Assembly (NCBI GenBank): GCA_023404715.1
Contig: JAEYAR010000117.1
Coordinates: 1-64,000, forward strand
Direction: 5' to 3'
Source of the DNA: Bacillota bacterium
GTDB taxonomy: Bacteria > Bacillota > Clostridia > Christensenellales > Aristaeellaceae
DNA: 64,000 nucleotides
Of this stretch, positions 33,822-43,300 are shown in pieces. Positions within the stretch are counted from its first letter, which is position 1. Every line of letters begins with the position of its first letter. Under the pieces are notes generated by a model that made no database searches, was not told the DNA's origin, and worked only from the letters and a program-made list of their open reading frames with translations. The position numbers were made by a program, and so were the translations under genes.

Positions 33822-33858
33822 GGTGGGCGTTTGCCGGCCAGTCCCGCAGGCGCCCACC
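33822..33858 (+). promoter_or_regulatory. Intercistronic hairpin between binding protein and permease genes
   Basis: GGTGGGCG and CGCCCACC arms enclose a 21-base loop. There is no T-run. Such a stem after a binding-protein gene usually stabilises or partly terminates the transcript, so that the binding protein is made in excess. Confidence 0.5.
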
Positions 33859-33877
33859 GCCTATTCGGAGGTGTCGT

Positions 33878-34801
33878 ATGAAGGCGAAACGTATTTATAA
33901 AGCATGGATCAGGGATTGGCAACTCTACCTATTTATGTTGCTCCCGGTAACCTATATCGTTCTCTTCGCTTACGTCCCCATGGCCGGTCTGCAGCTCGCC
34001 TTCCGTAAGTACACCCCCGTCGGGGGCATATGGGCGAGCCCCTGGGTAGGGCTTTATAATCTCGAAAAGTTTATCCAATCCTATCAGTTTAAGCGGGTGG
34101 TTTCCAACACGCTGATTCTTTCGGTTTACGGTCTCGTGTGCATGCAGGTGATCCCCATCTGCTTCGCCCTGATCATCAACACGATTGAAAAACCCCGTTT
34201 TGTTAAGCTTACCCAAACGGTGGTGAACCTGCCCCACTTTATTTCCACGGTGGTGCTGGTTGGCATGCTGATGCAGGTGTTCAACAGCCGCACCGGCCTC
34301 TACGGGATCGTCTACGAATCTCTCACCGGCCGGTACCCTAACGACTTGTTCGGCAAGCTGGGGACATTTCGCCACCTGTACATCTGGAGCACGGTATGGC
34401 AGAACTTTGGCTGGTCGTCCATCATCTACATCGCGGCTCTGGCCGGGGTCGACGCCCAGCTGCACGAAGCGGCCCAGATCGACGGCGCCTCCCGGGTGCA
34501 GCGCATTTGGCATGTGGATTTTCCGCATATCAAACCTACGATCATGATCCTCCTGATCATGGGCATCGGCAACATCATGTCCGTAGGCTTTGAAAAGGCC
34601 TATCTGATGCAAAACAACCTAAACCTGCAGCATTCCGAGTTGATCTCCACCTATGTCTATCGCATCGGTCTCTCCGGCGAGGGCAGGACGGATTTCTCCT
34701 ACGCCACCGCCATCGGCCTGTTCAATTCCGTGATCAACCTGGTGCTGATTCTGGGAGCGAATACGCTTTCTCGCAAGCTCTCGCAGACCAGCCTGTTTTG
34801 A
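33878..34801 (+). CDS. CUT1 sugar ABC permease (LplB-like)
   Basis: The 307-residue product has six membrane helices and the permease EAA loop (DAQLHEAAQIDGASRVQRIWHVDFP), which docks to the ATPase. It opens with the LplB-like stretch DWQLYLFMLLPVTYIVLFAYVPM. GGAGG lies six bases before the ATG. Together with the next permease it forms the membrane channel for the preceding binding protein. No ATPase gene is in this operon, so it probably uses the shared MsmK/UgpC-type ATPase, one of which is encoded at 51.9-53.0 kb. Confidence 0.92.
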   Translation: MKAKRIYKAWIRDWQLYLFMLLPVTYIVLFAYVPMAGLQLAFRKYTPVGGIWASPWVGLYNLEKFIQSYQFKRVVSNTLILSVYGLVCMQVIPICFALIINTIEKPRFVKLTQTVVNLPHFISTVVLVGMLMQVFNSRTGLYGIVYESLTGRYPNDLFGKLGTFRHLYIWSTVWQNFGWSSIIYIAALAGVDAQLHEAAQIDGASRVQRIWHVDFPHIKPTIMILLIMGIGNIMSVGFEKAYLMQNNLNLQHSELISTYVYRIGLSGEGRTDFSYATAIGLFNSVINLVLILGANTLSRKLSQTSLF

Positions 34802-34816
34802 GGAGGAGGTAGGGAA

Positions 34817-35740
34817 ATGAACATTCAACGCTCTCCCGTAAGACGCGCTTCCTCAATTCACCGCATGAGCGGCGGCGACCGCGCCTTCTCTGTTTTCGGC
34901 ATCGCGCTGGTCAGCCTGCTGACGCTGCTGGTGCTCTTGCCCATGGTCAACGTAGTAGCCGCCTCCTTTTCCGCCCCCTCGGCGGTCAACGCAGGCCGGG
35001 TACTGCTCCTCCCGGTGGACGCCACCATTGAAAATTATAAGACCATTCTCGGCTACAAGAGCGTATGGGTAGGCTATCGCAACACCCTCTGCTACACGGT
35101 GGCGGGCACTATGCTCAACGTCGCCCTGACCATGCTCTGCGCCTACCCGCTCGCGCAAAGGACCTTCTCCGGCCGTAAGTTTTTCTCCATGCTGTTCTTC
35201 GTCCCCATGATCTTTCAGGGCGGCATGATCCCCAACTACATGCTCCTGCGAGACCTGCGCCTGATCAACACGGTCTGGTCCGTGCTGCTGCCCGGGGCCA
35301 TCAGCATTTACAACATGATCGTGACCCGTACATTCATTCAATCCTCCATTCCCGAAAGCATGGCGGAAGCGGCCCGCATGGACGGCTGCTCGCCCGCCCG
35401 GTATTTCTTCAGCTTTGTGCTGCCCCTGTCCAAGACCATCATCGCCGTGATCGCCATGTACTATGCCGTAAGCCACTGGAACGACTACTTCAACGCCTTT
35501 CTATATCTGAACAAGCGTAACCTCTATCCCCTGCAGCTGTTTCTGCGGGAAATCCTCGTCAATAGCCAGTTCGACTCCAGCGTCATGAGCGATCCGGAGG
35601 CTGCGCAGCAGCTTCAGGGCTTGGCGGACACCCTGAAATACGTGGTCATCGTGGTCTCCACCCTGCCGCTGATGTGCATCTATCCCTTTGTGCAGAAGTA
35701 TTTTGTCAAAGGCGTCATGATCGGTTCCATCAAAGGCTGA
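34817..35740 (+). CDS. CUT1 sugar ABC permease (YtcP-like)
   Basis: The 307-residue partner permease has six membrane helices and the EAA loop SIPESMAEAARMDGCSPARYF. It also has the YtcP/LplC-like insert LREILVNSQFDSS before the last helix. GAGGAGGTAGGG precedes the ATG, 16 bases after the LplB-like stop. It completes the heterodimeric permease of the importer. Confidence 0.92.
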   Translation: MNIQRSPVRRASSIHRMSGGDRAFSVFGIALVSLLTLLVLLPMVNVVAASFSAPSAVNAGRVLLLPVDATIENYKTILGYKSVWVGYRNTLCYTVAGTMLNVALTMLCAYPLAQRTFSGRKFFSMLFFVPMIFQGGMIPNYMLLRDLRLINTVWSVLLPGAISIYNMIVTRTFIQSSIPESMAEAARMDGCSPARYFFSFVLPLSKTIIAVIAMYYAVSHWNDYFNAFLYLNKRNLYPLQLFLREILVNSQFDSSVMSDPEAAQQLQGLADTLKYVVIVVSTLPLMCIYPFVQKYFVKGVMIGSIKG

Positions 35741-35766
35741 CGCCTTCCAAAAAGGAGTGTGTGGAA

Positions 35767-37197
35767 ATGCTGGATCTGACCCGCCGTCCCCGCCTGGGGC
35801 TGCTGCTGATCTCGCCTGAGCGCTTTGCCGCCATCGGGGAGGGCACGGCCCGCGGCAGCTACCTGGCTCGCAAGCAGGCGGAGGCCGCCTGGATGGAAAA
35901 AGAGGCCGCCGCCATCGCCGACGTGACGTTTCCGGGTATCGTGTTTACGCAGCTAGACGTGCGGCGCGCCATCGACGCCTTCACCCAGGCCGACGTGGAT
36001 TTCGTGCTGGCCATCTATCTATCCTGGGCAGAGGACTTTGCCTGGATCCGCTTTTTGCGCGACATGCCCCCCTGTCCGGTGCTTTTCTGCCATCGGATGC
36101 GGGATGCCATCGACTTGAAGGACACTCATGACGACGACGAGTTCGCCGAGTATCTATGCTGCGGCGGTTTGGTCGGATCTCTGGAGGCCAGCGGCTCCGT
36201 CAAGCGCATCGGGCGGCCCATGGTGGAGACGTTTGCCGGCACCTGGCGGCAAGTGCTCGATCGGGCGCGCGTCTTCGGCCAGGCCGCCCGCGCCCGCGCC
36301 CTTTTGCGCAGGAGCAGTCTGGGCCTACTGGCTTGCATGAACGAGGTGATGTGGAGCACATACGTGGACCCCTACGCGGTGTTTAGCCAAATTGGCCCCG
36401 AGGTACATTTCCTCTCCGTCTCTCAGCTGGAGGACGCCATCGTCCAGGTCCCGGAGGCTGAGGCCCGGCAGGTGATGGGGCGCATCGCCCAAACCTACCC
36501 CGTGCTGCCCAACGTAGACGAGGGCAAGTTTCTGGCCTCCGTGCGGGCCAGCATGGGCATGGAGCGCCTGGCGCGGGAGCAGGACATCGACCTGTTGGTG
36601 CTCAACGACATCGACACGGTGCTCTTCCAGCGTGTAGGGCTTCGGCCCGGCTTCTGGCCCACCTCTCCGGAGGTGAAGACCCTTATCGTGCCCGAGGGGG
36701 ATATCGGAGGCGGTATCGCCTGCTTTGTGCTGAAGCTGCTCACCGGCGGCCATGTCAACTACATCGAGCCCTTCCATATCGACCTACCGGGCCGCTGCTT
36801 CGCCGCGGGCCATGCAGGACCCAACGATTACACCGATCCGCGAGGGTCTTGCAAGATCTCCTCCGACGTACGCTTCGCCAAGACCCGTTGGAAGTACGCC
36901 GGGGCCCCCTTTGCCTGGTATGTCTTCCCCCAGGGCGAAAAAACGATGCTCCACTGTTCTTGCCAGACCGGGGCCTTTCAACTGGTGTCCACCCAGATAG
37001 AAGCCCTGCCTACGGAGCACTTCCTGGCCACCTATTCTCACAGCCTGTTCAGGCCGGTGGGGCAGGACTGCCAATCGCTATTCACCCAACTCCTGCGCCA
37101 GGGCGTAACCCAGCATTACGGCATCGTGGACGGCGACGTAACGCAGGGTATCCGGGATCTGGCTATGATGCTGGGACTGGAATTCAAGGCAATTTGA
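35767..37197 (+). CDS. L-fucose/L-arabinose isomerase-like protein
   Basis: The 476-residue product shows the fold order of the fucose/arabinose isomerase family: an N-terminal Rossmann-like part (TFPGIVFTQLDVRRAIDAF, DVDFVLAIYLSWAE), a middle part (LLACMNEVMWSTYVDPYAVF, EQDIDLLVLNDIDTV) and a C-terminal barrel (HVNYIEPFHIDLPG, MLHCSCQTG). Metal ligands would be Glu, Asp and His in the middle and end parts but cannot be assigned surely. It is cytosolic and should convert an imported aldose to a ketose. AAGGAG lies ten bases before the ATG. Confidence 0.75.
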   Translation: MLDLTRRPRLGLLLISPERFAAIGEGTARGSYLARKQAEAAWMEKEAAAIADVTFPGIVFTQLDVRRAIDAFTQADVDFVLAIYLSWAEDFAWIRFLRDMPPCPVLFCHRMRDAIDLKDTHDDDEFAEYLCCGGLVGSLEASGSVKRIGRPMVETFAGTWRQVLDRARVFGQAARARALLRRSSLGLLACMNEVMWSTYVDPYAVFSQIGPEVHFLSVSQLEDAIVQVPEAEARQVMGRIAQTYPVLPNVDEGKFLASVRASMGMERLAREQDIDLLVLNDIDTVLFQRVGLRPGFWPTSPEVKTLIVPEGDIGGGIACFVLKLLTGGHVNYIEPFHIDLPGRCFAAGHAGPNDYTDPRGSCKISSDVRFAKTRWKYAGAPFAWYVFPQGEKTMLHCSCQTGAFQLVSTQIEALPTEHFLATYSHSLFRPVGQDCQSLFTQLLRQGVTQHYGIVDGDVTQGIRDLAMMLGLEFKAI

Positions 37198-37226
37198 CAC
37201 GACCGACAGGAAAAGAGGTTTGGTTT

Positions 37227-38642
37227 ATGGAACGCTTGGAAAAGGTCTGTCAACTGGTTTCCCGCTCCGCCTGCGAAATCGGCCCGTCCCGCCTGGGTAT
37301 CGGCTTTGAAAAGCTGGACCGGGGCGCCTTCGAGCCCGAAAAGGCCTACGACCTCGTGGCCGGGTTGGGCGTGCACTACGTGCGCATTCAATCCGGCTGG
37401 CAGCGCACGGAAAAGAAGCGGGGCGTCTACGACTTCGCCTGGTTGGACGATATCGTCGATGCGCTCGTCAGCCGCGGTATGGAGCCCTGGATTGACCTGT
37501 GCTACGGCAACCCCCTGTATACCCCCTTGGCGCAAACGGTCTTTGGCTCGGTGGGCTGCGCCCCAATCTTTACCCCGGAGGAGCGCAGCGCCTGGATCGC
37601 CTATGTAGAGGCGGTGGTACGCCGCTACGCGGGACGCGTGCGTTGGTATGAGATCTGGAACGAGCCGGACGGCCAGCATTGCTGGCGTCATGGGGTGAAC
37701 GCGGCGGAGTACGGCCGCTTTGCCCTGGAGACGGCCCGGGCCATTCACCGGGCTGATCCCCCGGCCAAGGCGATTGTGGGCGCGTTGTGCAGCATCAACC
37801 TGCCCTATTTCAAGACGATGTTCGACCAGGGAATCTGCGACGAGGCGGATGCCGTTACCTTTCACCGATACAACGCCAACGAACTGGAGGCCCTAAACGA
37901 CATACGCGCCCTGCGGGCCTTGATCGATCGCTACAACCCTCGGGTAGCCATCATACAGGGGGAATCGGGCACCCAGTCGGATTCCCGGGGCGCCGGAGCC
38001 CTGCGTGGAGGCGCGTGGACGCCCGCCAAACAGGCGAAGTACCTGCTGCGCCACCGGCTGTTGGACCTGGCCTCCGAGGTCCTGTTCACCTCCCATTTCT
38101 CCGCCCTGGACATGGTAGAGGCCCTTCACGGCGTGGTGGGCGACAAAGCCTCTTATCTGGATTTCGGTTACTTCGGCGTCCTCTCGGCCGATTTTAACGA
38201 GGACGGCGTGGCCACGGGCCGTTACAGTCCCAAGCCCGCCTACCGGGCTTTGCAGCATCTATGCCTGCTCTTCCGGGCCGACGCCCAGCCCGCGTCGCTG
38301 CCCCTGCGCCGGGTCGTCCGTCCATCCCCCCGCTTCTTCGGCACGGACGAGGGCGGCAACCGCTTTGTACAACTGGGTTTCAAGGACGGCAAGGGCGCGG
38401 CCCTGGCCTACTGGAATGCGGCGGATCTCATGCGCGAAACGTATGAGGGGACCGTCAGCTTTCAATTAGCGGGCGCTTCGGCGCCGCCTCTCTTGGTCGA
38501 TCTGATGGACGGCGGCGTTTATCGCCTGCCGGAGGCCATGCTCGAGCGTCGGGAGGGGGAGATCGTCGGCCTCGTCAATCTCCCCCTGACGGACAGCCCG
38601 CTGCTGCTTCTCTTCGACGGCTTTGGCGGGGTGGAGGGATAA
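37227..38642 (+). CDS. GH39-like cytosolic glycosidase (clan A TIM barrel)
   Basis: The 471-residue product is a retaining clan GH-A barrel: the acid/base is Glu146 in YEIWNEPDGQ and the nucleophile is Glu246 in AIIQGESGTQ. The N-terminal HYVRIQSGWQRTEKKRGVYDFAWLDD matches the substrate-pocket strand of GH39 beta-xylosidases and relatives. Without a signal peptide it acts on imported oligosaccharides. The true start follows AAAGAGG; upstream in-frame starts overlap the isomerase gene in another frame. The gene lies 29 bases after the isomerase and two bases before the kinase. Confidence 0.8.
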   Translation: MERLEKVCQLVSRSACEIGPSRLGIGFEKLDRGAFEPEKAYDLVAGLGVHYVRIQSGWQRTEKKRGVYDFAWLDDIVDALVSRGMEPWIDLCYGNPLYTPLAQTVFGSVGCAPIFTPEERSAWIAYVEAVVRRYAGRVRWYEIWNEPDGQHCWRHGVNAAEYGRFALETARAIHRADPPAKAIVGALCSINLPYFKTMFDQGICDEADAVTFHRYNANELEALNDIRALRALIDRYNPRVAIIQGESGTQSDSRGAGALRGGAWTPAKQAKYLLRHRLLDLASEVLFTSHFSALDMVEALHGVVGDKASYLDFGYFGVLSADFNEDGVATGRYSPKPAYRALQHLCLLFRADAQPASLPLRRVVRPSPRFFGTDEGGNRFVQLGFKDGKGAALAYWNAADLMRETYEGTVSFQLAGASAPPLLVDLMDGGVYRLPEAMLERREGEIVGLVNLPLTDSPLLLLFDGFGGVEG

Positions 38643-38644
38643 CC

Positions 38645-39514
38645 ATGGAGGATTCCTTTCGCCTGGTGATGGACGTCGGAGGTAGCTTCATCAAGTATGG
38701 GGTATGCGCCCCCCAGGGGGATCTGATTGAAAGCAGCGTAGGCCAGGAACCCTCCCCGGCCCAGGGAAACGCCCAGGATATTGGGGCGGCCTTCGTCCGG
38801 GTGATCCGCAGGGCCAGGGCCTGGGGCCCGGTGCGAAGCGCCTGCGTGTCTACGCCGGGCCCCTTTGACTTTGACAAGGGCGTCTCCCTGATGCGGCATA
38901 AGTTCGCCGCGCTGTACGGCCAGAGCCTCAGGACGCCTTTTGAGGCGGAGGGGCTGCTAGTCACCTTCCTTCACGACGCAACCGCCTATATCTTGGGGGA
39001 GTATCACGAGGGGACCCTTCGGGGGGCCCAAACCCCCTGCTGCGTCATGCTGGGAACCGGGCTGGGCTTCGCCTGCATGCGAGCGGGACGCGCGCTGGTG
39101 GACGAAGGCCAAACCCCCGTCCTGCGCCTTTGGTGCAGCCCCTATCTGGACGGCATCGCGGAGGATTACGTCTCCGCCCGGGCCATCCAGGCGCGCTACG
39201 GCGTGAACGCCTCCGTAGCCCAGATCGCCCGATGGGCTCAGGAGGGGGATGAAAAGGCCCGGCTGGCCTTCGAGGAGACCGGCCGCCATCTGGCCGCCTT
39301 GCTCGCGCCCGTCGTGCAGGCGCTGGGGTGCGACCGCCTGGCGCTGGGCGGCCAGATCGCCAAGTCGGCGGACCTATTTGACCTTTCCCTGCCTGTGCCT
39401 TGGCAGCCCGCCCTGCATTTGGACGACGCGGCCCTGCGCGGTGCAGCCTGGTTTGCCCGCCTGGGCCGGACGGCCTGTGTCGATTGGACCTGCCCGCCCC
39501 TGATACGCGAATAA
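38645..39514 (+). CDS. ROK-family sugar kinase-like protein
   Basis: The 289-residue product starts LVMDVGGSFIKYGV, the phosphate-1 loop of ROK kinases, and has FLHDATAYILGEY in the catalytic Asp position and CCVMLGTGLGFACM for the second phosphate loop. The Cys-rich zinc motif of classic ROK kinases (CxCGxxGCxE) is reduced to LRLWCSPYLDGIAEDYVS, so it belongs to a zinc-less branch. It should phosphorylate the sugar or ketose released upstream. It starts two bases after the GH39-like stop, clearly one operon. Confidence 0.8.
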   Translation: MEDSFRLVMDVGGSFIKYGVCAPQGDLIESSVGQEPSPAQGNAQDIGAAFVRVIRRARAWGPVRSACVSTPGPFDFDKGVSLMRHKFAALYGQSLRTPFEAEGLLVTFLHDATAYILGEYHEGTLRGAQTPCCVMLGTGLGFACMRAGRALVDEGQTPVLRLWCSPYLDGIAEDYVSARAIQARYGVNASVAQIARWAQEGDEKARLAFEETGRHLAALLAPVVQALGCDRLALGGQIAKSADLFDLSLPVPWQPALHLDDAALRGAAWFARLGRTACVDWTCPPLIRE

Positions 39515-39531
39515 CGAGAGAGGTATCGATC

Positions 39532-41331
39532 ATGAGCTTTATGTTTCATCCCTATCCTTACGTGGATCCCCAAGCGGTAAACCCCGTCGAAGCCCCTTTA
39601 AGCGTGCGGGAGGGCTTGGCCAAGGGGCCTCAGGCCGTGGCCAAGACCCTCGCCGCCAAGATTCAATCGGGCTGCCGCCGGGTAGGCGTCGACTGCTACC
39701 CCGGCGTGCAGATCGACGCGTTGGCCCGTCTCATGGAGCAGTTCGCCCCTGACGCACTGCTCGTCGACGCCCGAAGCCTGTCATTAGATGAAGACACCCT
39801 GGACGAAAAATTGGCCCCTTACCTGCCTCAGGATCGGGAACGGGACCCGGTGCTGCTCTACGGCCGCCGCTTCACGCAGGGTTATGCGGGCCTCCAGGAT
39901 GCAAAGCGCGTCGCTCGCCTGAAGGCGCTTTTGGATTCCGCCGACGAGCGGCCCGTGATCGTCTACGGCATGGGCGCGCTGTCAGCGGTACTGCGTCCGG
40001 CCTACGACTGGCGGGTATGGGCGGACATCTCCCCCCGGCAGGCGGCCATCAACTTTAAAAACGGTTTGGCCCGAAATTACGGCTCCTCCCGCTCCCGCCC
40101 ATACGGCCTGCTCATGCGCCGCAACTATTATGTAGACTTTGAAACGGCCCTGAATCTACGATGGGATTTGATCCGCAATGGAGAGCTGAACGGTTACATC
40201 TTCGCCGATTTCCCACAATCCATGCAGTACCTGCCCTATCCCGCGTTGCTTGCGCTCTTTGACGAGCTAATCAAAGCCCCCCTGCGCTGCCGGCCCGTGT
40301 ATCTGGAGGGCGTTTGGGGCGGCTACTATGTGCACAAGCTGCGTCGCCTACCCGCGGAGATGCGAAACTGCGCCTGGGTTTTCGACCTGATCCCCATGGA
40401 GGTGACCCTGGCGGCGGCATTCGACGGCCAGGAGTTTGAAACGCCCTTTTACACCTTTGTACAGGCCATGGGCCCAAAGCTGCTGGGCAAGCGGGCTTAT
40501 GAGGCCTTCGGCGGCTACTTCCCCGTGCGGTTCAATTACGACGATACCTATCACGCCAGCGGCAACATGTCCATCCAATGCCACCCCGATGAGCGCTACG
40601 TGGTGGACAACCACGGGGAGCTGGGGCGGCAGGACGAGAGCTATTATGTGTGCGTGACCGGCCAGGGGGCCAAAACCTATCTGGGGTTCAAGGAAGAGGA
40701 CTCCAGCGAAAAATTCTTTGCCCTGGCGGACCGGGCCCAGCGCACCCACGAGCCGGTAGACTACGAGCAGTTCATCCACGCCGTCCCCTCCCGCCCCGGC
40801 ACCCAGGTGATGATCCCCGCGGGCACGGTACACGCCTCCGGCCGCAACCAGGTGATCCTGGAAATTGGCAGCCTCACCATCGGCTCCTATACGTATAAGC
40901 TCTACGATTATCAGCGCCTCGATCCCCAAACCGGCCTGCCCCGCCCCATCCATCTGCAAATGGGCCGCGAGGTGATCCGCCCGGAACGCACCGCCGGCTA
41001 TGTGCAGGAAAACCTGGTCGATCACGGCGGCATCGTGCGCCGGGGAGAGAACTGGCGCGAGCAAATCGTGGGCGAGCACGAGCTGCTTTACTTCTCTTTG
41101 CGCAATCTGGTCTTTGAAACCACTATGAGCGACGACACAAGGGACGACTTCCACGTGCTCGCCCTGGTGGACGGCGAAAGGATCCGGGTGGAATCCCTGG
41201 ACGATCCCCGCCGCGCCTTCACCCTGGGGATGCTGGATATGGTGGTCGTGCCCGCCACCTTCGGCCCCTATCGCCTGGTCAACCTGGGCGTGGGCACGGT
41301 AACCGTGCACAAGACCCTGCTCAAGGAATAA
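39532..41331 (+). CDS. Class I mannose-6-phosphate isomerase-like protein
   Basis: The C-terminal half of the 599-residue protein is a double cupin with the zinc motif in SGNMSIQCHPDERYVV, a second block VPSRPGTQVMIPAGTVHASG and a late SFTL-like sheet, as in type I phosphomannose isomerases. The first 300 residues contain a P-loop-less Rossmann-like part (RPVIVYGMGALSAVLRP, YIFADFPQSMQYLPYPALL) seen in the long form of this family found in Firmicutes and Bacteroidetes. It closes the sugar operon, presumably interconverting the phosphorylated product with fructose-6-phosphate. Confidence 0.8.
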   Translation: MSFMFHPYPYVDPQAVNPVEAPLSVREGLAKGPQAVAKTLAAKIQSGCRRVGVDCYPGVQIDALARLMEQFAPDALLVDARSLSLDEDTLDEKLAPYLPQDRERDPVLLYGRRFTQGYAGLQDAKRVARLKALLDSADERPVIVYGMGALSAVLRPAYDWRVWADISPRQAAINFKNGLARNYGSSRSRPYGLLMRRNYYVDFETALNLRWDLIRNGELNGYIFADFPQSMQYLPYPALLALFDELIKAPLRCRPVYLEGVWGGYYVHKLRRLPAEMRNCAWVFDLIPMEVTLAAAFDGQEFETPFYTFVQAMGPKLLGKRAYEAFGGYFPVRFNYDDTYHASGNMSIQCHPDERYVVDNHGELGRQDESYYVCVTGQGAKTYLGFKEEDSSEKFFALADRAQRTHEPVDYEQFIHAVPSRPGTQVMIPAGTVHASGRNQVILEIGSLTIGSYTYKLYDYQRLDPQTGLPRPIHLQMGREVIRPERTAGYVQENLVDHGGIVRRGENWREQIVGEHELLYFSLRNLVFETTMSDDTRDDFHVLALVDGERIRVESLDDPRRAFTLGMLDMVVVPATFGPYRLVNLGVGTVTVHKTLLKE

Positions 41332-41340
41332 ATACATACA

Positions 41341-41390
41341 AAAGACGCCTCCCGTTTCACCGGCAAAGGGTGAAACGGGAGGCGTCTTTT
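41341..41390. terminator. Bidirectional terminator between sugar operon and aldo/keto reductase
   Basis: A perfect 21-bp stem (AAAGACGCCTCCCGTTTCAC and its complement, plus one base) with a seven-base loop ends in a T-run on each strand. The stem shares CCTCCCGTTTCACC with the terminator at 25.4 kb. Confidence 0.92.
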
Positions 41391-41408
41391 ATGTCTTCTA
41401 TAAGACGG

Positions 41409-42548
41409 TTAGCCGAAAATCTCCGCAGCGGCCGCCATATTCTCGATGACGGGGACGCCGAAGGGACAGCGCTGCTCGCAGTGCCCGCAGCCGATGCAGT
41501 CCTTGCCGCCGTGGGCAAGCCCCGCGTAGTGCGAACGGATGGAGGGCGGCACGCGGTCCGCGTCCAGCCGGGCGATATCCAGGTATTTATTCACCGCGGC
41601 GATGTCGATGCCCGCCGGACAGGGCTGACAGTGGCTGCAATAGACGCAATTGCCCCTAAAGTCGTTGCGAAGGGTCTTCATCACGTGCGTGTAATCGCGC
41701 TCCCGGTCGCTCAGTTCGAGGTATCGCACCGCGTCCAGGATTTCCCCGCGCGTCCGGCAGCCGAGCATCACGCTCGCCACAGCCGGACGTGTCAGCGCGT
41801 AGTGCATGCATTGCGCCACCGTAAGGGGCTGATCAAAGGGCGTGTGCTCCGCCGAGATCAGCTTCCCCGCGCCCAGCGTCTTCATCACGGTAATTCCGAC
41901 ATGCCTTTGTTCGCAAAGGGCGTACAGCGCGGCGCGCGCCGGGTCGAAGCCGACGAAAGCTTCCTTGCTCAGCCCGCGCCCCAGCTCGTCCAAAGCATTG
42001 GTCTGGGCTGGATAGAGGTCGAACGCCAGGTTGATGCTAAACAGCATCATCTCCGGCAGCCCCGTCTCGATCACGCGCGATGCCATCACCGGGTTATGCG
42101 AGCTAAAGCCGATGTGGCGAATGTCCCCCTGCCGCTTGAGGCTTTGCACGTATTCGGCAAAGCCCGTCTCAAAGACGCCCCGATAGTCCTCCTCCGAGTC
42201 GATGAAAAACATCATGCCGAAGTCGATGTAGCCGAAGTTGCGCAGCAGGCGCTCAAAATACCGCTTGACGGTCGGCAGGTCGCGACTGATGTCGTACTGC
42301 TGGCTGATATCCGTGGAGCCGATATGCCCCTGAATCAGGACCTGCTCGCGGCGGTCTCCTAGCGCCTTGGCGATATGCTGCCGTATCTCATCGCCGGGCA
42401 TGAACACGTCGAGCAGGTTGACGCCGTTTTCCAGCGCCGCGTCGATCGTATCCTTCACCTGTTCGAAGGGCGCCCCATCCAGGTGCTCGCACCCGAGGCC
42501 GATGATGCTGGCGCGCTCGCCTGTGTTGCCGATCTCTCTGTATTCCAT
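41409..42548 (-). CDS. Aldo/keto reductase with C-terminal 2[4Fe-4S] domain
   Basis: The first 280 residues form an aldo/keto reductase barrel (EYREIGNTGERASIIGLGCE, IGFSSHNPVMASRVI, GITVMKTLGAGKL). The end carries two ferredoxin-like clusters: CVYCSHCQPCPAGIDI and CIGCGHCEQRCPFG, each CxxCxxCxxxCP. The combination is common in anaerobic Clostridia and suggests that electrons from ferredoxin-type clusters are used in place of, or with, NADPH. The start is the second ATG, five bases after GGAGG. Substrate unknown. It is convergent with the sugar operon and downstream of the rubrerythrin terminator. Confidence 0.9.
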   Translation of the reverse strand: MEYREIGNTGERASIIGLGCEHLDGAPFEQVKDTIDAALENGVNLLDVFMPGDEIRQHIAKALGDRREQVLIQGHIGSTDISQQYDISRDLPTVKRYFERLLRNFGYIDFGMMFFIDSEEDYRGVFETGFAEYVQSLKRQGDIRHIGFSSHNPVMASRVIETGLPEMMLFSINLAFDLYPAQTNALDELGRGLSKEAFVGFDPARAALYALCEQRHVGITVMKTLGAGKLISAEHTPFDQPLTVAQCMHYALTRPAVASVMLGCRTRGEILDAVRYLELSDRERDYTHVMKTLRNDFRGNCVYCSHCQPCPAGIDIAAVNKYLDIARLDADRVPPSIRSHYAGLAHGGKDCIGCGHCEQRCPFGVPVIENMAAAAEIFG

Positions 42549-42661
42549 ATGCTCCTCCATCGGGTTTGTCGTTCGCTGCAGCTCGTCTATAGCCCCATTA
42601 TAGGATGCCTGTGCGTCGATGTCAAAGGGGAAATCAAAGAGCAGGCGAACAGACAGGATGT

Positions 42662-42700
42662 AAAAAAGCAGCGCGACGGTTAACGACGCGCTGCTTTTTT
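42662..42700 (-). terminator. Terminator after rubrerythrin gene
   Basis: AAAAAGCAGCGCG and CGCGCTGCTTTTTT arms (about 12 bp) enclose an 11-base loop and end in a T-run, ten bases from the rubrerythrin stop. Confidence 0.9.
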
Positions 42701-42709
42701 GAGATGGGA

Positions 42710-43246
42710 TTAATAATTCTTCGCGAGGATCTGGAAGTACGACTGCGGGTGCGAGCACACCGGGCAAACCTCCGGCGCCTTCTTGCCCACGACGATGTGG
42801 CCGCAGTTGGCGCACTGCCAGATCTGCTCGCCGTCGCGGGAGAAGACAATGCCTTCCTTCACGTTGGAGAGCAGCTTGCGGTAGCGCTCCTCGTGCTCCT
42901 TCTCGATCTTGCCGACCTGCTCGAACAGGAAGGCGATGTGGTCGAAGCCCTCTTCCTTCGCCGTCTTGGCAAAGCCGTCGTACATATCGGTCCACTCATA
43001 GTTCTCGCCCTGCGCCGCATCGAGCAGGTTTTCCGCCGTGGAGGGCACGCCGTCGTGCAGCAGCTTGAACCAGATCTTCGCGTGCTCCTTTTCGTTGCGC
43101 GAGGTCTCCAGGAACAGACCCGCGATCTGCTCGTAACCGTCCTTCTTGGCCTTGGATGCGTAGTATTGGTACTTCGTGTGCGCCTGGCTCTCGCCCGCGA
43201 ACGCGGTCCGCAGGTTTTCAAACGTCTTGCTTCCTTTAAGTTCCAT
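42710..43246 (-). CDS. rbr: Rubrerythrin
   Basis: Residues 1-140 form the four-helix diiron domain with the ligand glutamates in GESQAHTKYQYYA, NEKEHAKIWF, EEGFDHIAFLFEQVGK and EKEHEERY. Residues 148-178 form a rubredoxin-like iron centre, CANCGHIVVGKKAPEVCPVC. The protein reduces hydrogen peroxide in the cytosol of anaerobes, taking electrons through the rubredoxin centre. The ATG at 43246 is preferred as MELKGSKTFENL is the standard family start and GAGGGA lies ten bases upstream. A Fur/PerR-type palindrome lies at its promoter. Confidence 0.97.
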   Translation of the reverse strand: MELKGSKTFENLRTAFAGESQAHTKYQYYASKAKKDGYEQIAGLFLETSRNEKEHAKIWFKLLHDGVPSTAENLLDAAQGENYEWTDMYDGFAKTAKEEGFDHIAFLFEQVGKIEKEHEERYRKLLSNVKEGIVFSRDGEQIWQCANCGHIVVGKKAPEVCPVCSHPQSYFQILAKNY

Positions 43247-43300
43247 CTTCAAATCCCTCTTTCTTTCCGCGCTCCGGTTCGGGCGCATATCTTTTCATTG

